A stretch of DNA of 10,444 bases from Hyphomicrobiaceae bacterium (GCA_020442235.1 JAGRKQ010000110.1:1-10444), one strand, 5' to 3'; shown: positions 1-6,666, counted from the stretch's first letter. Notes: a model not told the origin generated them from the letters alone. A program made the numbers and translations.

Positions 1-218
1 GTCTGCTTGCCGGCATTGATGAGATCGGGGTCCTCGTCGCCCTCATAGGGGAAGGGGCCCATGCCGAGCATGCCGTTTTCCGACTGGAGCGTCACGGTGA
101 CACCGTCGGGAATGAAGTTCGGAACCAGCGTCGGAATGCCGATGCCGAGGTTCACATAGGTGCCATCCTGAAGCTCGCGCGCGGCGCGGGCAGCCATCTG
201 ATTGCGGTCCCAGGCCAT
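1..218 (-). CDS. scoB: Succinyl-CoA:3-ketoacid CoA-transferase subunit B, partial (C-terminus beyond window)
   Basis: This is the beta subunit of the 3-oxoacid CoA-transferase that moves CoA between succinyl-CoA and acetoacetate in ketone-body or polyhydroxybutyrate breakdown in the cytoplasm. Only the first 72 or so residues are present. They begin [19 protein letters not shown] and contain the [13 protein letters not shown] segment and the [12 protein letters not shown] segment. In this family the Glu of the ENG motif is the residue that forms the glutamyl-CoA thioester. The ATG at 218 shares its A with the TGA stop of scoA (TGATG), so the two subunits are almost certainly translationally coupled. 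The reading frame runs off the left edge intact. Recognition is by conserved motifs and by pairing with subunit A; the related AtoD/AtoA or PcaI/PcaJ transferases are the alternative substrate assignments. Confidence 0.93.
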   Translation of the reverse strand, partial: MAWDRNQMAARAARELQDGTYVNLGIGIPTLVPNFIPDGVTVTLQSENGMLGMGPFPYEGDEDPDLINAGKQ

Positions 219-922
219 CACGCGGTCTCCTTCTTGCGGGTGGTGCGCTGTTCGATGCGCTTTTCAAACGAGCCCTGGATCAGGCGGTGCACATAGATGC
301 CCGGCAGGTGGATGTTGTCCGGGTCGAGCGAGCCGGTCGGCACGATCTCTTCCACTTCCATGATGCAGACCTTGCCGCACATCGCCGCCGGCGGATTGAA
401 GTTGCGCGCCGTCTTGCGGAAGATCGCATTGCCCGTCTCATCGGCCTTCCAGGCCTTGACGATGGCAAGATCGGCGACGATCCCGCGTTCCAGGATGTAG
501 GTCTCGCCGTTGAAGTCCTTGTGTTCCTTGCCTTCGGCGATCACCGTGCCAACGCCGGTCTTGGTGTAGAAGCCGGCAATGCCCGCCCCGCCGGCGCGCA
601 TGCGTTCGGCAAGCGTGCCTTGCGGGTTGAACTCGATCTCCAGCTCGCCGGAAAGATACTGGCGCATGAACTCGTCGTTCTCGCCCACATAGGACGAGAC
701 CATCTTCTTGATCTGATGGGTGTCGAGCAGGATGCCGAGGCCGAAGCCGTCGACGCCGCAATTGTTCGAGACGATGGTGATGTCCTTGACGCCGGTATCG
801 CGCAGCGCCGTGATCGTGTTCTCCGGAATGCCGCACAGCCCGAAGCCGCCGGCGGCGATCGTCATGCCGTCGAAGGTCAGCCCTTCCAGCGCCGATGCCG
901 CGTCGCTGTAAACCTTGCTCAT
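218..922 (-). CDS. scoA: Succinyl-CoA:3-ketoacid CoA-transferase subunit A
   Basis: Alpha subunit of the same CoA-transferase, 234 residues, the usual length for bacterial subunit A. The N-terminus [15 protein letters not shown] leads into the glycine-rich CoA-binding loop [11 protein letters not shown]. Further family segments follow: [49 protein letters not shown] and FYTKTGVGT. The C-terminus is basic ([15 protein letters not shown]). An in-frame start 19 codons upstream (979) exists. I chose the ATG at 922 because it matches the family start and follows an AAAGGG-type ribosome binding site about 8 nt upstream. The stop overlaps the scoB start by one base. A promoter with good -35 and -10 boxes lies about 65 nt upstream. 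The subunit fold is secure; acetoacetate as the substrate is inferred from family resemblance. Confidence 0.95.
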   Translation of the reverse strand: MSKVYSDAASALEGLTFDGMTIAAGGFGLCGIPENTITALRDTGVKDITIVSNNCGVDGFGLGILLDTHQIKKMVSSYVGENDEFMRQYLSGELEIEFNPQGTLAERMRAGGAGIAGFYTKTGVGTVIAEGKEHKDFNGETYILERGIVADLAIVKAWKADETGNAIFRKTARNFNPPAAMCGKVCIMEVEEIVPTGSLDPDNIHLPGIYVHRLIQGSFEKRIEQRTTRKKETA

Positions 923-987
923 GTTGGCCCTTTCATCCTTGCCGCGGCGCGGCTTCGCATCGCAGCACATGCCGCGCACCGGCGCGC

Positions 988-1016
988 ATTTGAGAGGGCA
1001 TGCGCTTCCGGGTCAA
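988..1016 (-). promoter_or_regulatory. Sigma70-type promoter for scoAB
   Basis: Reading leftward, a -35 box TTGACC (1016-1011) is followed after exactly 17 bases by TCAAAT (993-988), a 4 of 6 match to the -10 consensus. Transcription would start near 981, giving a leader of about 60 nt before the scoA ATG at 922. The -35 box sits in the loop and right arm of a perfect 8-bp inverted repeat, ATGCGCTT (1000-1007) and AAGCGCAT (1015-1022), with a 7-nt loop, which could be a repressor site. Assigned from sequence match only. Confidence 0.55.
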
Positions 1017-1073
1017 GCGCATCCTAAGGGGAAAGCCGGATTGGGCGTGCCGCATCGCCTGTGACCTTCGACA

Positions 1074-1112
1074 CTGAACCCTGGCTGAACATCTGTTTCA
1101 GCTTCGGCTCAG
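1074..1112. promoter_or_regulatory. Four-part CTGAAC operator-like array
   Basis: Two direct copies of CTGAAC (1074-1079 and 1085-1090), 11 bases apart on the + strand, face two related copies on the - strand (CTGAAA read from 1101, CTGAGC read from 1112), also 11 bases apart. Together they form an imperfect 39-bp dyad with a 7-base centre (1090-1096). Half-sites one helical turn apart are typical of binding by OmpR-family response regulators. The array lies about 100 nt before the secreted beta-trefoil/META gene and about 60 nt behind the scoAB -35 box, so it could act on either gene. Which regulator binds is unknown. Confidence 0.45.
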
Positions 1113-1210
1113 GGCGTCGGTGGCTTCATCGCGCCATGGACGGCGCATCGCGGCGAGATTGCCGGGTGCGAACGGGACGATGAAGACCTGAGAAGACGAG
1201 AAGGACCACG

Positions 1211-2089
1211 ATGATGAACCCGATCCTGAAGACCCTTGGCCTCGGCCTGGTTCTGGCCTCCGCCGCCCTTGCCGCGCCGGCAACGGCCTCGGCCGAGACC
1301 GTGCTGCTCCAGTCCGTGCAGAACGGGCGCTATGTCGCGGCCGGCCGCGATGGATATCTTGCCGCCAACACCGATCAGGGCGCCCGCGCCCAGGGGCTGG
1401 AACTGGTCCGGCTCGAAGGCAACCGCGTCGCCTTCCGCGATCCGGCTTCGGGCCGCTTCCTGCGCGCCGGCGTGACCGGATCGACGCTTCTGGCCGTCGG
1501 CGCGCCACACATCCGCGGCTGGGAGACCTTCGAGATGCGCCGCCTCGGCGGTGGTCAGATCGCCCTGCGCTCGGTTCAGAACGGACGCTATGTGCGCGCC
1601 GGCGTCGGGCGCGGCGCCCTGCTGGCGGCTGTCTCCGAGCGCGTTGCCGGCTGGGAGACCTTCCGCCTCGTGCCCTTCGATGCGCGCGCCGAGGCCCCCC
1701 GGCCGCCGCACGAGGAGCGCCCGCGTGACGAGCGTGTGGATCTCGCCGGGTCCTACCGCGTCATCGCGGTCGCCAATCCGGGCGGGCGCGGCGTCGAGCG
1801 CCTGGAGCGCAGCCTGTCGCGCGGCACGCAGGTCACCATCCAGCGCGGCGGCGCCTTCTCCGGCACGGTCGGCTGCAACCAGTTCAACGGCGAGATGCGC
1901 CAGCGCCGCGGCGGCGTGACCATCGGCGACGTCATCACCACCCGCATGTGGTGCCATGACCGGCGCGGCGAAGTGGAACGCTGGATGCTCGACCAGTTCC
2001 ACAATGTCCGCCAGGTGGCCCGGCGCGGCTCCAGCCTGTGGCTTCAGGACGAGGCCGGACGCACGCTGGTGGAACTGCGCGCACTCTGA
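1211..2089 (+). CDS. Secreted protein with fascin-like beta-trefoil and META/HslJ domain
   Basis: The protein has 292 residues. Residues 1-28 form a signal peptide (LGLGLVLASAALA core, probable cleavage ASA|ET), so it acts in the periplasm or outside the cell. Residues 30-156 hold three repeats of about 40 residues (30-69, 72-112, 116-156). Repeats 1 and 3 share SVQNGRYV, repeat 2 has ASGRFLRAG, and repeats 2 and 3 end in GWETF. This is the layout of one complete fascin-like beta-trefoil, a fold that often binds sugars or filaments. A Pro/Arg/Glu-rich linker (157-175) leads to a META/HslJ (DUF306) domain at 176-290 with GTVGCNQFNGEM and ITTRMWC (Cys222 and Cys248). HslJ is linked to envelope stress and novobiocin resistance in E. 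coli. AAGGA lies 6-10 nt before the ATG; a second ATG at 1214 is equally usable. The domains are well supported, but the function of this combination is unknown. Confidence 0.88.
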   Translation: MMNPILKTLGLGLVLASAALAAPATASAETVLLQSVQNGRYVAAGRDGYLAANTDQGARAQGLELVRLEGNRVAFRDPASGRFLRAGVTGSTLLAVGAPHIRGWETFEMRRLGGGQIALRSVQNGRYVRAGVGRGALLAAVSERVAGWETFRLVPFDARAEAPRPPHEERPRDERVDLAGSYRVIAVANPGGRGVERLERSLSRGTQVTIQRGGAFSGTVGCNQFNGEMRQRRGGVTIGDVITTRMWCHDRRGEVERWMLDQFHNVRQVARRGSSLWLQDEAGRTLVELRAL

Positions 2090-2119
2090 GCGGTCCCAGA
2101 CCGCAGCAGCCTGAAAAAG

Positions 2120-2147
2120 AAACGGCGGCTCCATCGGGCCGCCGTTT
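2120..2147. terminator. Bidirectional rho-independent terminator
   Basis: A perfect 10-bp inverted repeat, AAACGGCGGC (2120-2129) and GCCGCCGTTT (2138-2147), encloses an 8-base loop. Reading leftward the stem is followed by CTTTTTC, a good U tract; reading rightward it is followed by the weaker TTTGCTTGTTT. It sits between the convergent ends of the beta-trefoil/META gene (2089) and the trypsin-like protease gene (2169) and can stop transcription from both. Confidence 0.85.
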
Positions 2148-2168
2148 GCTTGTTTCGGGTGCTTGCCA

Positions 2169-3536
2169 TCAAAGCGGCGGTTTGGGAACCGCCGGGCCGG
2201 AGGTGCGCGGCAGCTCGCTGACCCTCAGGGTGACATCGGGAAAGCCGACATCGGAAGGGTGCTCGAAGGTGCCGACCCAGATGTCGTATTGGCCTTCCAG
2301 CGGGGTGGTGAAGACGATTTCAGGGTTGAGATCGTTGCTAGAACGGTCGTCGTTGCAGAACCAGCGGCCGTCCGGCTGGTTGATGACCAGCGTCGTATCG
2401 GCATTGCCCTCGACGAAGAAGCGCAGCATCTCGCCGCCGTCGGTGTCGATGGTGAGGCGCACATCCGGCGCCTGGGCGATGAAGCCGGCACAGCTCGGCC
2501 CGACGGCGCGGGCGCGCAGTTCGCCACCGGCCTGGATGGCGAAGGACAGGGGATCGGGCGCAAAGCCCGAAGTCACCGTCTCGTCGAAGAAGGTCGCGGC
2601 CAGCGAAAAGTCGGGAAGCTGGCGCAGGTCCGCGACCTCGGTCTCGCCGGCAAGGGTCGCGCGGATGAACTCTTCATAGGCGGAGACGCGCGTGTAGGTG
2701 GAAAAGCGCGTGCCTTCCATGTCGCAGAGCGTGCCGCCGGAAACGAGCCCGATCTGCACCCATTCATCGCCATCGCGCACCTGCAACGGCCCGCCGCTGT
2801 CGCCCGAACAGGCGTCGATCAGCTCATGCGTATAGCCGGCGCATATGGATTCGGGATTGTTGAACTGGTCGCACTGGGCGTTGTCGACGATCGGCACCGC
2901 CGCCGCCATCAAGACGGGCGAAATCTCGAACTCGCCGGTCTGGCCGGTGATCGGCTCGCCGTTCTTGTTCAGTCCAAGCTCGCGTGTCAGCGGATGGTCG
3001 CCCCAGCCGGAAACGACCGCCTCCAGCCCGCGCTGTTCGTAGCGGGCCATGTCCGCCGGGGTGGCGAGGCGCACCGGCTGCACCGGGATCGGCTGCGCCA
3101 GACGCAACAGCGCGATGTCGTCGCCGCCGACGCCGCGATAATCGGGATGGGCGTAGATCGTCTCGATGTCGACGACGCGGCCGCCTTCCAGAAGGCTGGT
3201 CGAGCCGTAATAGACCGCAATGGTGCTGGGATCGGTCGGCACCAGATCCTCGATGCAATGCGCCGCCGTCAGCACCCATTGCGGTGCGATCACCGAGCCG
3301 CCGCACATATGTCCGCGCATGCGGTCGGGCGCGGCAACGCGAAACAGCGTCACCATCCAGGGAAAGGTGGCGATGTCGGTGACGCAGCCGCCGGCAACGC
3401 GGCCGTCGTCGCAGAACTCCTGCGCCGAAGCGGGTGCTATGCCGGGGCCGCCCATCGGCGCGGCAACGGGCGCAGAGAGCGGCAAGGCAAGGCACAGGGC
3501 GGCAAGGCCTTTGTGCAGCCGGAAGGAAAGGGCCAT
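2169..3536 (-). CDS. Exported trypsin-like serine protease (S1) with C-terminal beta-domain
   Basis: The protein has 455 residues. An export signal (1-39, cleavage probably ASA|QE) is followed by a short propeptide and an R46-V47 site before VAGG, matching the R|IVGG activation site of trypsinogen-type zymogens. The S1 domain (47-295) has the full triad: His93 in TAAHC, Asp140 in DDIALLRL and Ser247 in GDSGGP. Asp241, six residues before the Ser, corresponds to Asp189 of trypsin and predicts cleavage after Arg or Lys. Cys pairs 78/94, 222/232 and 243/271 fit the conserved disulfides. Residues about 308-440 form an extra domain with FFVEGNADTTLVI, FCNDD and GQYDIWVGTF, resembling bacterial pre-peptidase C-terminal (PPC-like) beta-sandwiches. 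The gene lies 29 nt behind the caspase-like gene on the same strand and probably shares its mRNA, and a terminator follows. Protease identity is secure; its substrate is unknown. Confidence 0.95.
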   Translation of the reverse strand: MALSFRLHKGLAALCLALPLSAPVAAPMGGPGIAPASAQEFCDDGRVAGGCVTDIATFPWMVTLFRVAAPDRMRGHMCGGSVIAPQWVLTAAHCIEDLVPTDPSTIAVYYGSTSLLEGGRVVDIETIYAHPDYRGVGGDDIALLRLAQPIPVQPVRLATPADMARYEQRGLEAVVSGWGDHPLTRELGLNKNGEPITGQTGEFEISPVLMAAAVPIVDNAQCDQFNNPESICAGYTHELIDACSGDSGGPLQVRDGDEWVQIGLVSGGTLCDMEGTRFSTYTRVSAYEEFIRATLAGETEVADLRQLPDFSLAATFFDETVTSGFAPDPLSFAIQAGGELRARAVGPSCAGFIAQAPDVRLTIDTDGGEMLRFFVEGNADTTLVINQPDGRWFCNDDRSSNDLNPEIVFTTPLEGQYDIWVGTFEHPSDVGFPDVTLRVSELPRTSGPAVPKPPL

Positions 3537-3565
3537 GGTTTCGTCTCCCCCTTGAGGTGCCGCGC

Positions 3566-4402
3566 TCAGGACGGCGGATCGTTCACATCGGGACCGGCCG
3601 GAAAGGCGGGATGCTCCGGCGCGGCGAGGATCTGGGTCAGATAAGGTTGTTGCGTGCCGCCGGACCGCGCAAGCACGTCCTGCGACACCGCATGGATGAA
3701 GCGGGTCAGCGAAGCCTGCCCATCATCAAGGGCGGCGATGACCGCGCTGGCGAAGGGGCCGGTCCCGCCCGCGCCATCTGCGGCGATCTGGCCGGGTGCT
3801 GCGGCATAAAGGATGCTCATCGCGCCGCCTTCCGGCGCGACGATGTCGCTTGCCGCCGCCGGAGAGTGTCCGGCGAGCGCATTCGCCCGGCAGGCATCGA
3901 CAAGGATGAGGCTGTGCACGTCCTGCCGCGCCGCCAGCCGCTCGGTCAGGAAGCGCAGCGCCACGGCATGGGCGGGAAGATCCTCGCGCCGGGCGATGGC
4001 CGCGTCATCGGCGGGCAGAAGATAGCTCGCCCCGCCGCTCGCCAGCCCGTGCCCGGCGATATAGACGACCGCCAGCGCGCCATCGGGAAGCGCGCGGGCA
4101 AAGCCGCGCATCGCCGCCAGCATCTGCGCGCGGTCCGGATCGGTGATCGCGCCGCCGCCATAAAGCGCATAGCCCTCGGCAGCGAGGGCATCGGCGATGG
4201 CCTCTGCATCGGCGCGCGCGCCGGAAAGGTCGCGGGCGCGCTCATAGCTGTCGGTGCCGATGACAAGCGCCATGCGGACCGGCTCCGCCTGCGCAGGCGG
4301 GCAGAACAAAAGGCCGGCACAGACGGCCAGCACGAAAACGCGCGCCGTCCGCGCCGGGGCCTGCCCTTCGCGCCGCGTTCCAGAAAGGATGCCCCGCACC
4401 AT
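3566..4402 (-). CDS. Exported caspase-like cysteine peptidase (C14, orthocaspase/metacaspase type)
   Basis: About 278 residues from the start chosen here. An N-terminal export signal has a long basic region, then VFVLAVCAGLLFC and PPAQA|EP. The mature protein is a caspase-type p20 domain. It opens with MALVIGTDSYERARDLSGARADAEAI in two adjacent stretches, then has the catalytic His in YIAGHG (His118) and the catalytic Cys in LVDACRAN (Cys171). The Asp two positions before the Cys (Asp169) is the residue that gives orthocaspases, metacaspases and MALT1 their Arg/Lys preference; true caspases have Gln there. No Sel1, SH3 or repeat domain follows, so it is a stand-alone peptidase. The start is uncertain: ATG at 4402 gives the most normal signal peptide, ATG at 4423 adds seven residues, and the frame is open up to a TTG at 4558. 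None has a strong ribosome binding site. It is the first gene of an operon with the trypsin-like protease. Confidence 0.86.
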   Translation of the reverse strand: MVRGILSGTRREGQAPARTARVFVLAVCAGLLFCPPAQAEPVRMALVIGTDSYERARDLSGARADAEAIADALAAEGYALYGGGAITDPDRAQMLAAMRGFARALPDGALAVVYIAGHGLASGGASYLLPADDAAIARREDLPAHAVALRFLTERLAARQDVHSLILVDACRANALAGHSPAAASDIVAPEGGAMSILYAAAPGQIAADGAGGTGPFASAVIAALDDGQASLTRFIHAVSQDVLARSGGTQQPYLTQILAAPEHPAFPAGPDVNDPPS

Positions 4403-4596
4403 GCGAAGCCCGCTCTTGCCCATATGCCGTGTCCATGGCCCTGCCTGAAGCGTGCGCCTTCGGGCAGCTCCGCGTCCATGATGGAAACCGCTTCGCCCCG
4501 CTTTGCCAAGGGGGCAAAGATGACGGTGCCAGTCATGCCCCTTTTCGCGCAGGGCCAATCAGGCCGCCGTCACGTTCGGACCGTGCCCTTTCCACG

Positions 4597-4620
4597 TTTT
4601 TTTGCCAGCAAACCATTTGC
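4597..4620. promoter_or_regulatory. TTTGC/GCAAA half-site cluster in the divergent promoter region
   Basis: The 277 bases between the caspase-like gene (leftward) and the NUDIX gene (rightward) hold no convincing gene. The only clear structure is an A/T-rich island: seven T (4597-4603), then TTTGC (4601-4605), GCAAA (4608-4612) and TTTGC (4616-4620), alternating in orientation with gaps of 2 and 3 bases. The overlapping inverted repeats stand out against the GC-rich surroundings and could be an operator or core promoter for one or both divergent units. I could not assign confident -35 and -10 boxes. Confidence 0.3.
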
Positions 4621-4679
4621 GCCGGACGCTGTGCCGGCTAAGACCGCGTGAGTGGGAAACAGGACGAGGCGGGAAGGGG

Positions 4680-5165
4680 ATGCTCCGGTTCATCTGGGTG
4701 AAGATGCTGTCCCCGCTGGTGCGCCGTCCGTCGCTGTTGCAGGTGGCGGCCCTGCCATGGCGCCGCCGCAAGGGGCATCTGGAGATCCTGCTCGTCACCT
4801 CGCTCGACACCGGATCCTGGATCCTGCCGAAAGGCTGGCCGATGGGCGGGCGCGACGCCGCCGGGGCGGCGGCCGAGGAAGCCTGGGAGGAAGCCGGCGT
4901 GGAAGCGCGCGGCCTTTGCGCCGAACCCCTCGGCCAGTATCGCTACACCAAGCGGCTGAAGGGCGAGGTGCCGATGCGCTGCGCGGTCGATGTCTATCCC
5001 GTCGAGGTCGCCAGGCTGCACGACGCCTATCCGGAAAGCGCGCGCAGGCGGCGGCGCTGGATGACCCGCCAGGAGGCCGCAGGCGCCGTCTCCGACCGCA
5101 GCCTGAAACAGTTCCTTCTCACGATGCCCGACCTTCCCGAGGGTGGCGGGCAGAAAATCCCGTAA
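4680..5165 (+). CDS. NUDIX hydrolase, diphosphoinositol-polyphosphate phosphohydrolase-like
   Basis: The protein has 161 residues and one NUDIX domain, cytoplasmic. It opens with a basic segment (RRPSLLQVAALPWRRRKG), followed by the NUDIX strand LEILLVTSLDTGSWILPKGWP and the NUDIX box at 52-74. The metal-binding end of the box, EEAWEEAGV (66-74), is intact. The canonical Glu after G-x5 is Arg58 and the canonical Arg before the EE motif is Glu66, so the internal pair is swapped in charge. The ILPKGWP start resembles the DIPP/MTH3 subfamily, which acts on diphosphoinositol polyphosphates, dinucleoside polyphosphates or polyphosphate; the real substrate cannot be read from the sequence. A basic patch ARRRRRWMTR (121-130) precedes the last helix. 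I chose ATG 4680 because GAGG lies about 10 nt upstream and the protein then starts at the domain; a TTG at 4602 would add 26 unlike residues. The phosphate transporter follows closely. Confidence 0.9.
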   Translation: MLRFIWVKMLSPLVRRPSLLQVAALPWRRRKGHLEILLVTSLDTGSWILPKGWPMGGRDAAGAAAEEAWEEAGVEARGLCAEPLGQYRYTKRLKGEVPMRCAVDVYPVEVARLHDAYPESARRRRRWMTRQEAAGAVSDRSLKQFLLTMPDLPEGGGQKIP

Positions 5166-5168
5166 AGC

Positions 5169-5176
5169 AAGGCGAG
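5169..5176 (+). promoter_or_regulatory. Ribosome binding site that favours the GTG start at 5182
   Basis: AAGGCGAG lies 5-12 nt before the GTG at 5182. The other in-frame start, GTG 5143, lies inside the NUDIX gene and has only CGAGG directly abutting it, too close for efficient initiation. This is why the transporter is started at 5182. Confidence 0.45.
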
Positions 5177-5181
5177 AACCC

Positions 5182-6666
5182 GTGCCGAGACAAGACGAAC
5201 GCTATCACTGGAAGACCCTCGACAAGGATCTTGGCCGTCTGTCGCGGGTCGAATACGCCACGATGTATGTTTCGCGGCCGCTGGTCGGGATCGGCATTTC
5301 CTTCGTCTTCGTGATCCTGGCCGCGATCTTTGCCGCCAGCATCACCGGCCAGGTGCCGGGCGCTTTTCTCGTCGTCATTGCGGCGGCCTTCGGCGCCTAT
5401 ATGGCGCTCAACATCGGCGCCAATGACGTGGCCAACAATGTCGGCCCCGCGGTCGGGGCCAACGCGCTGTCGATGGCCGGCGCCATCCTCATTGCCGCGG
5501 TCTGCGAAAGCGCCGGCGCCCTGATCGCCGGCGGCGATGTCGTCTCCACCATCTCCAAGGGCATCATCACGCCGCAGAGCGTCGCCGAGACGTCGATCTT
5601 CATCTGGGCGATGATCGCCGCGCTGTTGTCCGCCGCCATCTGGGTCAATATCGCCACCTATCTCGGCGCACCGGTCTCCACCACCCATTCGGTCGTCGGC
5701 GGCGTGATGGGCGCCGGGATCGCCGCCGCCGGCTTTTCCGCCGTCAACTGGCCGACCATGGGCGCGATTGCCGCAAGCTGGGTGATCTCGCCGCTGCTTG
5801 GCGGCGTGATCGCCGCCGCCATGCTCGCCTTCATCAAGACGACGATCATCTATCGCGACGACAAGATCGCCGCCGCGCGCCTGTGGGTGCCGCTGCTGAT
5901 CGGCATCATGGCCGCCGCCTTTGCCACCTACATCGCGCTGAAGGGCGTCAAGCATCTGGTGCGCATCGACATGGCGAGCGCGCTTCTCATCGGGGCTCTT
6001 GCCGGCGGGGCAAGCTGGCTCGCCGCAAGGCCCTATATCGCCCGCAAGGCGCAGGGGCTGGAAAACCGCAACAAATCGCTGAAGGCGCTGTTCTCGCTGC
6101 CTTTGGTGCTGTCGGCGGCGCTGTTGTCCTTTGCCCACGGGGCGAACGATGTCGCCAATGCCGTCGGCCCGCTCGCCGCCATCGTGCATGCCCAGGGCAC
6201 CGGCAGTTTTGCCGGCAGCGTGGCGATTCCGGGCTGGGTGATGCTGATCGGCGCGGCGGGCATTTCCTTCGGCCTCGTGCTCTTCGGGCCCAAGCTCATC
6301 CGCATCGTCGGCAACCAGATCACCAAACTCAATCCGATGCGCGCCTATTGCGTCGCGCTGTCCGCGGCGATCACGGTGATCGTTGCCTCCTGGCTCGGCC
6401 TGCCGGTCAGTTCGACCCACATCGCCGTGGGCGGGGTCTTCGGCGTCGGATTCTTCCGCGAGTGGCATGCCGAAAACCGCGCCCGCAAGCTGAAGGCCGA
6501 ACGCCCCGCCGGAAAGCGCATCGCCGCCGAGGAGCGCACCCGGCGCAAGCTCGTGCGGCGCTCCCACTTCATGACGATCGTCGCCGCCTGGGTGGTGACG
6601 GTGCCGGCGGCGGCCGTTCTCTCCGCCGTCCTGTTCTTTATCATCACGGCGATGGCGGGCGCCTGA
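5182..6666 (+). CDS. pit: Inorganic phosphate transporter, Pit/PHO4 family
   Basis: The protein has 494 residues and lies in the inner membrane. The family takes up metal-phosphate complexes by cation symport at low affinity. Both halves of the internal duplication carry the signature: GANDVANNVGPAVG (from residue 79) and HGANDVANAVGP (from residue 319), each later followed by a PVSTTHSVVGG or PVSSTHIAVGG segment. About ten to twelve hydrophobic helices are visible. A hydrophilic N-terminus (YHWKTLDKDLGRLSRVEYAT) and a charged loop near 430-460 (RARKLKAERPAGKR) face the cytoplasm. Alphaproteobacterial Pit proteins often have such an N-terminal extension. The gene starts 16 nt after the NUDIX stop, so the two are probably co-transcribed; the usual partner, a PhoU-like DUF47 gene, is absent here. 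An alternative GTG start at 5143 would add 13 basic residues and overlap the NUDIX gene by 23 nt. Confidence 0.95.
   Translation: MPRQDERYHWKTLDKDLGRLSRVEYATMYVSRPLVGIGISFVFVILAAIFAASITGQVPGAFLVVIAAAFGAYMALNIGANDVANNVGPAVGANALSMAGAILIAAVCESAGALIAGGDVVSTISKGIITPQSVAETSIFIWAMIAALLSAAIWVNIATYLGAPVSTTHSVVGGVMGAGIAAAGFSAVNWPTMGAIAASWVISPLLGGVIAAAMLAFIKTTIIYRDDKIAAARLWVPLLIGIMAAAFATYIALKGVKHLVRIDMASALLIGALAGGASWLAARPYIARKAQGLENRNKSLKALFSLPLVLSAALLSFAHGANDVANAVGPLAAIVHAQGTGSFAGSVAIPGWVMLIGAAGISFGLVLFGPKLIRIVGNQITKLNPMRAYCVALSAAITVIVASWLGLPVSSTHIAVGGVFGVGFFREWHAENRARKLKAERPAGKRIAAEERTRRKLVRRSHFMTIVAAWVVTVPAAAVLSAVLFFIITAMAGA

Noticed and set aside
1000..1022. Perfect 8-bp inverted repeat read as a terminator
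   Set aside because: No T tract follows on either strand and the repeat overlaps the -35 box of a good leftward promoter, so a regulatory role is more likely.
2163..3644. Long rightward open frame of 493 codons opposite the trypsin-like protease gene
   Set aside because: It is antisense to a gene with a complete catalytic triad. Its translation is rich in Arg, His, Asp and Gln without domains, typical of the mirror frame of GC-rich genes, and it would run through the terminator region and the protease/caspase junction.
2169..4402. Caspase plus trypsin as an anti-phage abortive-infection system
   Set aside because: Caspase- and trypsin-containing defence systems act in the cytoplasm with sensor proteins. 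Here both proteins have export signals, no sensor or NTPase gene is nearby, and the neighbours are housekeeping genes.
3946..4536. Leftward frame starting MTGTVIFAPLAKRGEAV upstream of the caspase-like gene, possibly a frameshifted N-terminus
   Set aside because: The start looks protein-like for about 60 codons and AAGGGG precedes it, but the spacing is too short, and the frame becomes an Arg/Ser-rich shadow of the caspase domain. The caspase frame already has its own signal peptide and needs no frameshift.
3434..4651. Rightward open frame of 405 codons opposite the caspase-like gene
   Set aside because: Same mirror-frame composition, no ribosome binding site, and it spans the divergent promoter region.
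5119..6567. Long leftward open frame of 482 codons opposite pit
   Set aside because: Composition is dominated by Gly, Asp, His and Arg with no recognisable motif, and the opposite strand encodes an unmistakable Pit transporter. It is a mirror-frame artefact of high GC content.
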